Below are positions 52,784-61,773 of a stretch of DNA of 64,000 nucleotides, piece after piece. Below the pieces are notes generated by a model that was not told the DNA's origin, made no database searches, and saw only the letters and a program-made list of their open reading frames with translations. Numbering within the stretch: position 1 is the stretch's first letter; each line of letters starts with the position of its first letter. Location: assembly GCF_030816965.1 (NCBI RefSeq), contig NZ_JAUSYQ010000002.1, positions 6,686,001-6,750,000 on the forward strand, in the 5' to 3' direction. Source of the DNA: Streptomyces canus (lineage in GTDB: Bacteria; Actinomycetota; Actinomycetes; Streptomycetales; Streptomycetaceae). Made by a program: the position numbers and the translations under genes.

Positions 52784-54048
52784 GCGCCCGGAGCGCGCCC
52801 AGGACGTCCCACCGGGTGCCGCCCCTCCTCACCCTGGTCCACACCTCCGCCGCTCTCCTCGCCACCGGCTCGCTCGCCTTCGTCCTCTGGACCGGTCTCG
52901 AGGAGCGCGGCACCGCCCTCACCTTCGGGGTGCTGATCGCGGTCGGTGAACTCAACCGCCGCGGCGGTCTCCATGTCAGGGAGGCCGCGCCCCTCGGTGC
53001 CGCCGGGGCGCTGTCCTACGCCCTGCTCGGCGAGAACGCCAGTGCGCCCACGCATCACGGCGTCGTCCAGGTCGTCACCGTCGTCCTCGCCGCCTCCCTC
53101 GTCGGCAGCGTGCCGCACGTCGGACGCGGACAGGGCCCCACCGCCGACCAGCTCGCCCGCCGCGTCCTGACCGTCGGATTCGCCGCCGTGTGCTTCCAAC
53201 CCCTGTACAACCAGGGGACCTTCGCGCAGTGGAGCGGTCCCGCGTACGCCCTGCTCCTGCTCGCCCTGCTCTCGCTCACCGCGCTGTGCGACGCCGTGCT
53301 CGCGGCCGCCCTGGCGCACTCCCGCACCCGCTGGCCCTTCTGCCCGCTGCTCAGGGACGAGCTGCGGACCCTGCTCGGCATCGGGTCCGCCGTCGTGGCC
53401 ACCGGGGCCGTGATGGCGCTCGCGGTCGCCGTCGCGGGACTGTGGGCACTGCCCGTCTTCTCGGTCCCGTTGCTGCTCACCCAGCTCTCCGTCCGCCGGT
53501 ACGCCGCGGTCCGTTCCACCTACCGGCAGACCATCGCCTCCCTCGCCCGTGCCACCGAGATAGCCGGGTACACGCCCGCCGGGCACGCCCGCAGGGTCGC
53601 CGCGCTCAGCCGGGAGGTCGGGCGCGACCTGGGACTGTCCCGGCCCGAGCTCACCGTCCTGGAGTACGCAGCCCTCATGCACGACATCGGCCAGCTGAGC
53701 CTCGTCGACCCGGTGCCCGCGGGCGCCACCGCGGGCCTGCCCCTCGTCGAACAGCGCCGTATCGCGCTCCTCGGCGGGGCCGTCGTACGGCAGACGGGTG
53801 TGGACGCGGCCGTCGCCGTGGTCGTGGAGCGGCAGGCCGACCCCTGCCGGGAGCAGCCCCTGGCCGCGCGGATCGTGCGGGCCGTGAACGCGTACGAGGA
53901 GAAGGCGCGGGACGCCGGACCCGGCGGGCCACTGACCGCGCTCGAGGAGCTGCGCCTGGGCACCGCGGGGGACTACGCTCCGGAGGTCGTGGAGGCGCTG
54001 GCCAGGGTGCTGTCGAGAGACTGTCTGACCTCCCCCGTGACGGGGTAA
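52780..54048 (+). CDS. Membrane protein with degenerate HD-GYP-like domain
   Basis: 422 residues from TTG 52780, overlapping the stop of the HD-GYP gene (TTGA). It has the same layout, six to seven membrane segments then an HD domain at the C-terminus, with GHARRVAALSREVGR and ALMHDIGQLSLVDP. The lysine after HDxG is Gln, and the HHE and GYP motifs are absent (VVRQTGVDAAVAVVVERQAD). It is probably catalytically dead and may regulate its neighbour. Confidence 0.8.
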   Translation: MSARSAPRTSHRVPPLLTLVHTSAALLATGSLAFVLWTGLEERGTALTFGVLIAVGELNRRGGLHVREAAPLGAAGALSYALLGENASAPTHHGVVQVVTVVLAASLVGSVPHVGRGQGPTADQLARRVLTVGFAAVCFQPLYNQGTFAQWSGPAYALLLLALLSLTALCDAVLAAALAHSRTRWPFCPLLRDELRTLLGIGSAVVATGAVMALAVAVAGLWALPVFSVPLLLTQLSVRRYAAVRSTYRQTIASLARATEIAGYTPAGHARRVAALSREVGRDLGLSRPELTVLEYAALMHDIGQLSLVDPVPAGATAGLPLVEQRRIALLGGAVVRQTGVDAAVAVVVERQADPCREQPLAARIVRAVNAYEEKARDAGPGGPLTALEELRLGTAGDYAPEVVEALARVLSRDCLTSPVTG

Positions 54049-54152
54049 CCCATGGGTAATGAGCGCCCTTCCAAGCACACGTGGTTGGATGCGAGAGAGA
54101 GGGTGTCCGGGGGCACAGCCAGCCCACTCGACGGAACTGGCAGGCGGGAATC

Positions 54153-55133
54153 GTGAGGATCTTCGGCAAGGGACGGCACCGGCCCTCCGCCTCCTGGCGG
54201 CAGGCCACGGACCGCGCGTTCACGCTGATCGGCGACGGCCGCTACGAGGACGCGGGCGCGCTGCTGACACGTGCCGCGGACCTGGAGCCGTGGCTGTCCG
54301 AGTCCTGGTTCAACCTCGCCCTGCTCCACAAGTTCCGGCACGACTGGGAGCAGGCACGGGCCGCGGGCCTCAGGGCCGTGGCGCTGCTCGACCGGGAGAC
54401 CGGGGCGCCCGACTGGTGGAACGTCGGCATCGCCGCGACCGCGCTCCAGGACTGGCCGCTGGCACGGCGGGCCTGGCAGGCGTACGGGCTGCGGGTGCCG
54501 GGAGGGGCGACGGCGGCCGGTGAGCCGCTCGGCATGGACCTCGGCAGCGCGGCGGTACGGCTGTCCCCCGAGGGGGAGGCCGAGGTGGTCTGGGGGCGGC
54601 GGCTCGACCCGGCCCGGATCGAGGTGCTGTCCATTCCGCTGCCGTCCTCCGGGCGGCGGTGGGGCGAGGTCGTGCTGCACGACGGGGTGCCGCACGGCGA
54701 GCGGACCACGGCGTCCGGGCATGCCTATCCCGTCTTCGACGAGATCGAGCTGTGGGCTCCCTCACCCGTCCCCACCTGGGTGGTCCTCCTTGAGGCGGCC
54801 ACCGAGGCGGACCGGGACGCGCTGGAGCAGCTCGCGGCGGACGCCGGGTTCGCGGCGGAGGACTGGTCGTCGTCGGTGCGGTTGCTGTGCCGGATGTGCT
54901 CCGAGTCGCGGATGCCGTCGGACGAGGGCGACGGGGAACACCTGGACCCCCATGACCACAGCGAACCGGGACACCCCGGGCCCCTGGGGCACCGCACGGA
55001 CGGTCAGCTGTGGGTGCCGGAGCGGGAGTGCGGGGTGGCTGCGCCGGCCTCGCTCGTACGGGGCCTGCTGGACGGGTGGGTCGCGGACAGCCCGGACTCC
55101 AGGGACTGGCGGGATCTCGAAGAGGTCTGCTGA
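54153..55133 (+). CDS. TPR-containing protein
   Basis: 326 residues from GTG 54153. The first 120 residues hold two to three TPR-like helix pairs (FTLIGDGRYEDAGALLTRAA, WFNLALLHKFRHDWEQARAA). The rest has no recognised domain, with a Cys pair LCRMC near 248 and a His/Asp-rich loop near 265-280. No signal peptide. A partner-binding cytosolic protein is likely; role unknown. Confidence 0.75.
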   Translation: MRIFGKGRHRPSASWRQATDRAFTLIGDGRYEDAGALLTRAADLEPWLSESWFNLALLHKFRHDWEQARAAGLRAVALLDRETGAPDWWNVGIAATALQDWPLARRAWQAYGLRVPGGATAAGEPLGMDLGSAAVRLSPEGEAEVVWGRRLDPARIEVLSIPLPSSGRRWGEVVLHDGVPHGERTTASGHAYPVFDEIELWAPSPVPTWVVLLEAATEADRDALEQLAADAGFAAEDWSSSVRLLCRMCSESRMPSDEGDGEHLDPHDHSEPGHPGPLGHRTDGQLWVPERECGVAAPASLVRGLLDGWVADSPDSRDWRDLEEVC

Positions 55134-55206
55134 CCGTTCGCCGTACCCTGTATCAGCGTCACACCCTCTTTGTTCTTTGTTTGTGCAGGAAGGCGATCCG
55201 TAGGTC

Positions 55207-55857
55207 ATGGCCCAGCAGGACACCGATCAGCAGCACGCGGGCGTGCTCCCCGTCGACGACGAGGGGTTCGTCATCGACACCGAGGACACTGAGGAGCGGG
55301 AGAACGCCTGGCGTGAGCGCGGCACCTCGCGGCCCATCACCGTCGTCGGGAACCCCGTGCTGCACAAGGAGTGCAAGGACGTCACCGAGTTCGGTGAGGA
55401 GCTCGACCAGCTGGTCGCGGACATGTTCGCCAGCCAGCGCACCGCCGAGGGCGTCGGCCTCGCCGCCAACCAGATCGGCGTCGACCTGAAGGTCTTCGTG
55501 TACGACTGCCAGGACGACGAGGGCCGGCGGCACGTGGGGGTCGTCTGCAACCCCAAGCTCGTGGACCTGCCCGCGGACAAGCGCCGCCTCGACGACAGCA
55601 ACGAGGGCTGTCTGTCGGTGCCCACCGCGTACGCGCCGCTCGCCCGCCCCGACTACGCCGAGGTCACCGGGCAGGACGAGAAGGGCAATCCGGTCAAGGT
55701 CCGCGGCACCGGCTACTTCGCCCGGTGCCTGCAGCACGAGACCGACCATCTGTACGGCTACCTCTACATCGACCGGCTCTCCAAGCGCGAACGCAAGGAC
55801 GCGCTGCGGCAGATGGCCGAGAACGAGCCCCGCTACCCCGTGGTCGCGAACGACTGA
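55207..55857 (+). CDS. def: Peptide deformylase
   Basis: 216 residues from ATG 55207; AGGAAGGCG lies about 15 bases upstream. Removes the formyl group from new N-terminal methionine. Motif 1 [10 protein letters not shown], motif 2 EGCLSVP with the metal cysteine, motif 3 QHETDHLYG with HExxH are all present. An acidic N-terminal extension of about 40 residues precedes the core, as in several actinobacterial deformylases. Confidence 0.94.
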   Translation: MAQQDTDQQHAGVLPVDDEGFVIDTEDTEERENAWRERGTSRPITVVGNPVLHKECKDVTEFGEELDQLVADMFASQRTAEGVGLAANQIGVDLKVFVYDCQDDEGRRHVGVVCNPKLVDLPADKRRLDDSNEGCLSVPTAYAPLARPDYAEVTGQDEKGNPVKVRGTGYFARCLQHETDHLYGYLYIDRLSKRERKDALRQMAENEPRYPVVAND

Positions 55858-55934
55858 CGCCTCACAACTGCCGCCCGTACGGCGCCTGCTCAGGAATCAC
55901 TCCCCGAACAGGCGCCGTTCGCATGTGCGTCGTA

Positions 55935-56511
55935 CGTTCGATGGGACGCGTCGCGATACTCCCCCGGCAGCGAAACCGTCGCGGCCACGGTCATGTGGTT
56001 GCTCCAGGCTCTTGCCGCACACCCGGAACACGCGGACAAGGTGTGCGCGGAAGTCGAATCGGTCACCGGTGGACGTCCGGGCGCTCACCTACAGGAACTG
56101 TCCGGTGATCGAGGTCATGCGTTTACGGCCCGCCGTGTGGATATTGACGCAGCGGGCGGTGCGGGACACGGAACTCGGTGGCTGTCGCATTCCGGCCGGG
56201 GCCGACGTCGTGTACGGCCCGTATGCGATCCAGCGCGATCCGAAGTCGTACGACGACAGTCAGGAGTTCGATCCCCTGCGCTGAAGTCCGGAGCGGGCCA
56301 GGTCCGTGCCGAAACACGCCATGAGTCCGCTGGCACGGGTAACCGGAAGTGCCCGAGCGACCATTTGGCGATGGCCCAGCTGAGGCTGATCACGGGGGCG
56401 CCGGCCCGGAAGTACCGCTTCGACCAGGTGCCCGGATCCGACGACACGCCACGGGTGGGCATCACGCTGAAGCCGGCCGGGCTGTTGCTGAAACCCGTAC
56501 CGAGGACGTAG
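55935..56511 (+). pseudogene. Decayed cytochrome P450 (CYP170A1-like, C-terminal half)
   Basis: Three frames give successive pieces of one P450: I-helix [19 protein letters not shown] then [20 protein letters not shown]; the ExxR part [20 protein letters not shown] and [20 protein letters not shown] then [13 protein letters not shown]; and the heme region NRKCPSDHLAMAQL with KYRFDQVPGSDDTPRVGITL. I match these from memory to CYP170A1, the albaflavenone synthase of S. coelicolor. Lesions include loss of the N-terminal half, frameshifts near 55955, 56090 and 56340, and a stop at 56282-56284 where Trp is expected. No terpene synthase is adjacent. Non-functional. Confidence 0.85.
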
Positions 56512-56512
56512 G

Positions 56513-57478
56513 TCAGGCGGCCGCCTCCGGGCCCTGGAAGGTGCGCCGGTAGGCGTTCGGGGTGGTGCCCACCGCGCGCAGGAACTGGTGACGCAGCGCG
56601 GCCGCGGTGCCGAACCCCGCCCGGCCGGCGATCGCGTCCACCGTCTCGTCCGTCGCCTCCAGCAACCGCTGGGCCAGCAGCACCCGCTGGCGCAGGATCC
56701 AGCGGTAGGGAGTCGTACCCGTCTCCTGCTGGAAGCGGCGGGCGAAGGTGCGCGGGGACATGTGCGCGCGCTCGGCGAGCTGCTCGACGGTGACCTCCTC
56801 GTCGAGGTGCTGCTCCATCCACACGAGCACCTCGCCGACGGTGTCGCACTTCGACCGGGGCAGCGGCCGCTCGATGTACTGCGCCTGTCCGCCGTCCCGG
56901 TGCGGCGGTACGACCATCCGCCGGGCGATCTTGTTGGCGACCTCGGTGCCCTGCTCCTTGCGCACGATGTGCAGACAGGCGTCGATACCGGCGGCGGTGC
57001 CCGCGGAGGTGATCACCGGGTCCTCGTCGACGTACAGGACGTCCGGCTCGACCGTCAGCCGCGGATACGCGAGCGCCAGCTCCTCCGCGTGGTGCCAGTG
57101 CACGGTGCAGCGCCGGCCGTCGAGCAGTCCGGCCGCGGCGAGCACGAAGACGCCGGAGCACACGCTGAGCACCCGTGCCCCGCGGTCGACCGCGTTGCGC
57201 AGGGCCTCCAGGAGCTCGGGTGGAAAGTCCCGCGTCTCGTAGCGGGCGCAGGCCGGCACGGTGATCAGGTCGGCCGTCTCCAGCCGCTCCAGGCCGTGTT
57301 CGACGTGTACGGCGAAGCCCGCGCGGGAGGTCAGCGTCGGGCCCTCGGCCGAGGCGACCGCGAAGTCGTACACGGGCAGTCCGTCGTCGCTGCGGTCGGT
57401 CCCGAAGACCTCGCAGACGACACCGAGCTCGAAGGGATTCACACCGTCCAGGACGACAGCGGCCACGTTCTTCAGCAT
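56513..57478 (-). CDS. AraC-family regulator with DJ-1/PfpI-like domain (GlxA type)
   Basis: 321 residues from ATG 57478. Residues 1-170 form the DJ-1/PfpI-like domain (VVLDGVNPFELGVVCEVFG, LSVCSGVFVLAAAGLLDG). Residues 215-315 are the AraC HTH pair (VTVEQLAERAHMSPRTFARR, VDAIAGRAGFGTAAALRHQF). Its end abuts the P450 remnant. It may match nrdS, the AraC-type gene I recall following nrdAB in S. coelicolor, here separated from nrdB by other genes; this is inference. It likely regulates itself through the sites in the divergent gap. Confidence 0.88.
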   Translation of the reverse strand: MLKNVAAVVLDGVNPFELGVVCEVFGTDRSDDGLPVYDFAVASAEGPTLTSRAGFAVHVEHGLERLETADLITVPACARYETRDFPPELLEALRNAVDRGARVLSVCSGVFVLAAAGLLDGRRCTVHWHHAEELALAYPRLTVEPDVLYVDEDPVITSAGTAAGIDACLHIVRKEQGTEVANKIARRMVVPPHRDGGQAQYIERPLPRSKCDTVGEVLVWMEQHLDEEVTVEQLAERAHMSPRTFARRFQQETGTTPYRWILRQRVLLAQRLLEATDETVDAIAGRAGFGTAAALRHQFLRAVGTTPNAYRRTFQGPEAAA

Positions 57479-57479
57479 G

Positions 57480-57533
57480 CTGCCAGTGTGCCTCAGGGGT
57501 GGCAGTAAATCGAGGGTGTGCGGCAGTCCTGCC
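57480..57533. promoter_or_regulatory. Cluster of TGGCAG/CTGCCA half-sites in divergent promoter region
   Basis: CTGCCA (57480-57485) with TGGCAG (57500-57505), then GGCAG (57522-57526) with CTGCC (57529-57533). Four half-sites between the regulator and the divergent small membrane gene suggest operator sites for this AraC/GlxA-type protein; AdpA, of the same family, prefers TGGC-starting sites. Confidence 0.5.
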
Positions 57534-57570
57534 ACTGTTTGTCAGCAGTCAACGGCGCGAGAGTAGTGAC

Positions 57571-57795
57571 ATGACTTCAGCGCAGACAGAAGGACTGATC
57601 GCCATGCTGACTGTTTTCACCCTCCTCGTCCTCCTGGTCCTCCCGTCGGTGATCGGGATCGTGCACGACCGTCGCATCGACCGGCAGATCCGCGAGGCCG
57701 AGCGGGCCCGCCGGGAGACCGAGGGGCAGCTTCCCGAAGCGCGGCGGCCCGCGCGGCAGCGCTACTTCACCCGCACGGTGACCCACCACTCCTGA
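57571..57795 (+). CDS. Small membrane protein
   Basis: 74 residues from ATG 57571. One hydrophobic helix near residues 11-30 (MLTVFTLLVLLVLPSVIGIV) is followed by a charged, helical Arg/Glu-rich tail. It diverges from the AraC-type regulator and its 3' end overlaps the convergent lipoprotein gene by 34 bp. Function unknown. Confidence 0.65.
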   Translation: MTSAQTEGLIAMLTVFTLLVLLVLPSVIGIVHDRRIDRQIREAERARRETEGQLPEARRPARQRYFTRTVTHHS

Positions 57796-58256
57796 ATGCC
57801 CTTGCACGAGACCCGGCCGGTCTCGGCGGCGCACAGCGGACGTGAGGAACTGAGCCGTACCGTGCCCGCCGACACCGCCTGGTACGCGGCGTTCGCATCG
57901 CCCGGCAGCAGGACGACCCCGCTGTTGGTGGCCTTGAGACCACTGCCCTCGACGGCGATCGGCTTCCACGGGCGGCTCTTCGTCCCGTCCAGGCCGACCC
58001 GGACCGTGTTCCCCACCGCCAGGCAGACCGTGTCACCGCTGTCGGCCGCGTCGAGCCCGGACCCGGAGGCGCAGCCGGATGAGGGCGCGGCGGATGACGG
58101 CGCGGCGGATGACGGCGCGGCGGATGACGGCGACGGCGACACGGTGCCGCTGCCGTCGCCCCCGTCGCTGCCGGCTTGGCTGCCACAGCCCGCGCTCGCG
58201 AGCAGCAGGGTCAGCGCGGCGAGCGCGAGGGTCGTGTGACGGTTCCTAGGGCGCAT
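57762..58256 (-). CDS. Secreted lipoprotein with Ser-Ala-Pro repeats
   Basis: 164 residues. Signal peptide with lipobox LASAGC near residue 24, then a linker of SSAAP repeats (15-bp DNA repeats near 58078-58140), then a small beta-rich domain of about 90 residues with four cysteines and the ending EWWVTVRVK. No recognised family; an extracellular role is likely. Confidence 0.75.
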   Translation of the reverse strand: MRPRNRHTTLALAALTLLLASAGCGSQAGSDGGDGSGTVSPSPSSAAPSSAAPSSAAPSSGCASGSGLDAADSGDTVCLAVGNTVRVGLDGTKSRPWKPIAVEGSGLKATNSGVVLLPGDANAAYQAVSAGTVRLSSSRPLCAAETGRVSCKGIQEWWVTVRVK

Positions 58257-58307
58257 GAAGGGCCTCCTCTTCCCCTTGGACGTGTGACCCGTACACCTGG
58301 ATCCAGG

Positions 58308-58344
58308 CCGGGCCCCGGTCGCGGAAGCCGCGACCGGGGCCCGG
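58308..58344. terminator. Terminator after the S53 protease gene
   Basis: CCGGGCCCCGGTCGCGG (58308-58324) and its exact complement (58328-58344) make a 17-bp stem with loop AAG, 14 bp downstream of the protease stop on the minus strand. Confidence 0.85.
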
Positions 58345-58358
58345 TCATGAGGGGGAGG

Positions 58359-60416
58359 TCAGCTGGTCGTCACGGCGGTGTCGTCGAGGACGAAGCTGGT
58401 CTGGAGCGAGGAGTCCTCGACACCGCTGAACTTCAGGGTGACGGTGGAGCCGGCGTACGAGGACAGGCTGAAGGACTTCTGGGCGTAGCCGGAAGCCGCG
58501 TTGACGTTGGAGTAGGTGGCCAGGGTGGTCGAACCGGCGGTGACCGTCAGCTTGTCGTAGGCGGTGCTGCCGGTCTCCGCGGTGTCGATGTGCAGGTAGA
58601 AGGTGAAGGTGGCCTTGCAGCCGCTCGGCACGGTCACCGACTGGGACAGGGTGTCGGTGTGCGCGGAGCCGTACCCGTCCAGCCAGGCGTAGTACGAACC
58701 GGTGTGCGCCGGCTCACTGCTGGAGTTGGTGATGACGCCGCTGGAGGAGGTCCAGGTGGTGCTGCCCGACTCGAAGCCGGGGTTGCCGAGCAGCTGGGAC
58801 GAGGTGCAGGTGCTGCCGCTGGAACCGACCGTCCAGGTGAAGGAGGCCGAGCCGGAGGCGCCGGTCGAGTCCTTCGCGGTGACGGTGACCTGGTAGGTGC
58901 CCGCGGTGGACGCCGTACCGGAGATCTTGCCGGTGGAGCCGCTGATCGACAGCCCGGTCGGCAGGCCGCTCGCGCTGTAGGTGAGGGTCGCGCCGGCGCT
59001 GTCGCTCGCGCTGATCTGCAGGCTGGCCGAGCCGCCGGTCGTCGTGGACTGGCTGCCGGGGTTGGTGACGGTCACCGTGTTGCCCGAGGTGGTGCCCGCG
59101 GTGAAGGCGGCCGTGCCGTGGGGGGTGCCCCAGCCGGTCGGGCCGTCGTAGCCGGTGGCCGCGGTGCAGAAGTACGAGGTGGAGCAGGAGCCGTTGTTGC
59201 CGCTGGTGACGTCGTACAGGTTGCTCGTGTGGCTGTACGGGTACTTCGCGGGGTAGTCGCTGGAGCCCGGGGTGCCCGCCAGGGCGTAGACCCCCGCGAT
59301 GATCGGCGACGAGGCGCTCGTACCGCCGTAGACGGCCCAGCCGGAACCGCCGTAGGTGTCGTACACGGCCACGCCGGTGGCGGGGTCGGCGACGGCGGAG
59401 ACGTCGGCCTCCATGCGCTTGGTGCAGCCGGTGTCGGTCTGCCAGCTCGGCTTGGGGTCGTAGGCCGAGCAGCCGGAGCCGGTGCCCTCGGTGGAGCTGG
59501 TCTTCCACACGGACTCGGTCCAGCCGCGGGAGTTGGAGGACGTGGACAGCGCGGTGCCGCCGACCGCGGTCACGTACTGGGAGGTTGCCGGGTACTCGGC
59601 GCCGTAGGCGGAATCACCGGCGGAGACGGTGATGGCGACACCCGGGTGCTTGAAGTACGAGGTGTCCTCACCGGTCTGCGAGGACGACTCGGAGCCGCCC
59701 CAGCTGTTGGACACGAACTTGGCGCCGAGCGCGACGGCCTCGTTCTCGGCGATGCCGAGGTCGGAGTCGTTGGCGGAGTTGGCCTCGACGAGGATGATGT
59801 TGCAGTTCGGGCAGACGGCGCTGACCATGTCGATGTCGAGCGCTTCCTCGCCCGCCCAGCCGGTGTCGTTGGTCGGCAGCGAGGTGGTGGAACCGGTCTG
59901 GCTGACCTGCTTGAAGCATCCGTTGGCGACCGTGCACGCCGACAGGCCGTAGGTCGAGCGGTAGGTCGCCAGGTCGGCGGCCGCGTTGGGGTCGTTGTAC
60001 GCGTCGACCACGGCGACGGTCAGGCCCGAGCCGCCCGTCGAGGGCAGGTTGTAGGCACTGTGCAGATTGGCCGGGCTGAGCCCGGAGGGAGTGGCGGCGG
60101 CGACCGCGGACGCCAGACGTTGCTTGATGTCGGTCCGGCGCTGGGCGAAGCAGGACGCCTGTCCGGGGGCCGCGGTGGCACACAGGTGCGTGGTCGGCAC
60201 CTTCTGGCCGGCCTTGCCGGTCGAGTGGAACGTCTGACGGCCGGGTGAGGTGAGCGCCTTGGAGTTCTGGGTGACGCGAGAGGTGTGCGTGGCGGCGGGC
60301 GCTGCGTGCGCCGGCACCGAGACGAGTCCCGCCAGGCTGAGGGCGAGGGCGGGTATGGCGGCGGTCAGGAGTCTTCGCAGGTTACGTCCGGACTTGCCGG
60401 TGCGTGTCTGACGCAT
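58359..60416 (-). CDS. Secreted sedolisin (S53) serine-carboxyl peptidase with Ig-like and carbohydrate-binding-like domains
   Basis: 685 residues from ATG 60416 with GGAGG nine bases upstream. A Sec signal peptide ([19 protein letters not shown]) precedes a short propeptide. The protease has Glu and Asp of [11 protein letters not shown] (ExxxD), the oxyanion Asp in [11 protein letters not shown] and the serine in [13 protein letters not shown]. Then come a putative Ig domain ([20 protein letters not shown]) and a jelly-roll module beginning [14 protein letters not shown]. It is an extracellular peptidase. Its promoter region is described separately. Confidence 0.88.
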   Translation of the reverse strand: MRQTRTGKSGRNLRRLLTAAIPALALSLAGLVSVPAHAAPAATHTSRVTQNSKALTSPGRQTFHSTGKAGQKVPTTHLCATAAPGQASCFAQRRTDIKQRLASAVAAATPSGLSPANLHSAYNLPSTGGSGLTVAVVDAYNDPNAAADLATYRSTYGLSACTVANGCFKQVSQTGSTTSLPTNDTGWAGEEALDIDMVSAVCPNCNIILVEANSANDSDLGIAENEAVALGAKFVSNSWGGSESSSQTGEDTSYFKHPGVAITVSAGDSAYGAEYPATSQYVTAVGGTALSTSSNSRGWTESVWKTSSTEGTGSGCSAYDPKPSWQTDTGCTKRMEADVSAVADPATGVAVYDTYGGSGWAVYGGTSASSPIIAGVYALAGTPGSSDYPAKYPYSHTSNLYDVTSGNNGSCSTSYFCTAATGYDGPTGWGTPHGTAAFTAGTTSGNTVTVTNPGSQSTTTGGSASLQISASDSAGATLTYSASGLPTGLSISGSTGKISGTASTAGTYQVTVTAKDSTGASGSASFTWTVGSSGSTCTSSQLLGNPGFESGSTTWTSSSGVITNSSSEPAHTGSYYAWLDGYGSAHTDTLSQSVTVPSGCKATFTFYLHIDTAETGSTAYDKLTVTAGSTTLATYSNVNAASGYAQKSFSLSSYAGSTVTLKFSGVEDSSLQTSFVLDDTAVTTS

Positions 60417-60501
60417 GGGGTACTGCCTCCGTCGGGGGAGTGAGGTTCTCGACGTTGGTGGCAGGCCTTTGACGCGCGTAGCGGCGGCGGTGCGCGATGC
60501 C

Positions 60502-60557
60502 GTCATGGGCATGACACTTGAACGTCCTGTGCATGTGATGTGTGGACATGACAGGAC
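60502..60557. promoter_or_regulatory. Palindromes in the S53 protease upstream region
   Basis: The 293-bp gap to nrdB holds GTCATG-GG-CATGAC (60502-60515) and GTCCTGT (60524-60530) paired with ACAGGAC (60551-60557), extendable by CATG/CATG. They are operator-like; no regulator or clear -10/-35 is identified and I see nothing else in the gap. Confidence 0.35.
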
Positions 60558-60709
60558 GGCCAGAACGTAACCGGGCCGGACGAGACCGGAACAGATGCCT
60601 CAGCAGAACTTTGCCGCCCCATAGGTGGTCCATGGACGGCCGATGGCCGGTCCATGGTCCACTCCCGGCACGGTCAACTCGGGCCGCTGCCGTCGCCGAA
60701 GCCGCCGCC

Positions 60710-61717
60710 TCAGAAGTCCTCGTCGAGATCCACCGTGCCCTCCACCGCGACCTGGTAGGCGGACGGACGCCGCTCGAAGAAGTTGGTCAGCTCCTGGACG
60801 CCCTGGAGTTCCATGAAGGAGAAGGGGTTCTCCGAGCCGTACACCGGCGCGAAGCCGAGGCGCGTCAGGCGCTGGTCGGCGACACACTCCAGGTACTGGC
60901 GCATCGACTCCGTGTTCATGCCGGGCAGTCCGTCGCCGCACAGGTCGCGCGCGAACTGGAGTTCCGCCTCCACGGCCTCCGCCAGCATGTCGGTCACCTG
61001 CTGCTGAAGCTGCTCGTCGAAGAGCTCCGGCTCTTCCTTGCGGACGGTGTCGACCACATCGAAGGCGAAGGACATGTGCATGGTCTCGTCCCGGAACACC
61101 CAGTTGGTGCCGGTGGCGAGGCCGTGCAGCAGGCCCCGGCTGCGGAACCAGTAGACGTACGCGAAGGCGCCGTAGAAGAACAGGCCCTCGATGCACGCGG
61201 CGAAGCAGATCAGGTTGAGCAGGAAGCGGCGGCGGTCGGCCTGGGACTCCAGCCGGTCCAGCTTCTCGACCTCGTTGATCCACCTGAAGCAGAACTCCGC
61301 CTTCTCGCGGATCGAGGGGATGCTCTCGACGGCGTCGAAGGCCGCGGCCCGGTCCGCCGGGTCGGGGAGGTAGGTGTCGAGGAGCGTCAAGTAGAACTGG
61401 ACGTGGACGGCCTCCTCGAAGAGCTGGCGGCTCAGGTAGAGCCGCGCCTCGGGGGAGTTGATGTGCTTGTACAGCGTGAGCACCAGGTTGTTCGCGACGA
61501 TCGAGTCGCCGGTCGCGAAAAAGGCCACCAGGCGGCCGATGAGGTGTTGTTCGGCGGGGCTGAGCTTCGCCAGGTCGGAGACGTCCGAGTGGAGGTCGAC
61601 CTCCTCGACGGTCCAGGTGTTCTTGATCGCGTCCCGGTAGCGCTCGTAGAAGTCCGGGTAGCGCATGGGGCGCAGCGTCAGCTCGAAGCCGGGGTCGAGC
61701 AGGTTCTGGTCAGTCAT
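60710..61717 (-). CDS. nrdB: Class Ia ribonucleotide reductase small subunit
   Basis: 335 residues from ATG 61717. It houses the diiron-tyrosyl radical. Ligands and radical are visible: Asp in ATGDSIVANN, LFEEAVHVQFY (Glu, His and the Tyr four residues after the His), the second Glu in ACIEGLFFYG, and RDETMHMSF. The C-terminus ends VDLDEDF, the peptide that binds the large subunit. It follows nrdA by 56 bp in one operon. Confidence 0.94.
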   Translation of the reverse strand: MTDQNLLDPGFELTLRPMRYPDFYERYRDAIKNTWTVEEVDLHSDVSDLAKLSPAEQHLIGRLVAFFATGDSIVANNLVLTLYKHINSPEARLYLSRQLFEEAVHVQFYLTLLDTYLPDPADRAAAFDAVESIPSIREKAEFCFRWINEVEKLDRLESQADRRRFLLNLICFAACIEGLFFYGAFAYVYWFRSRGLLHGLATGTNWVFRDETMHMSFAFDVVDTVRKEEPELFDEQLQQQVTDMLAEAVEAELQFARDLCGDGLPGMNTESMRQYLECVADQRLTRLGFAPVYGSENPFSFMELQGVQELTNFFERRPSAYQVAVEGTVDLDEDF

Positions 61718-61773
61718 TGCTGTCGGCGCGGAGCGCCGTCCTCCAGGGGTGGTGGTCGGGTGGCGGGCGGGAA

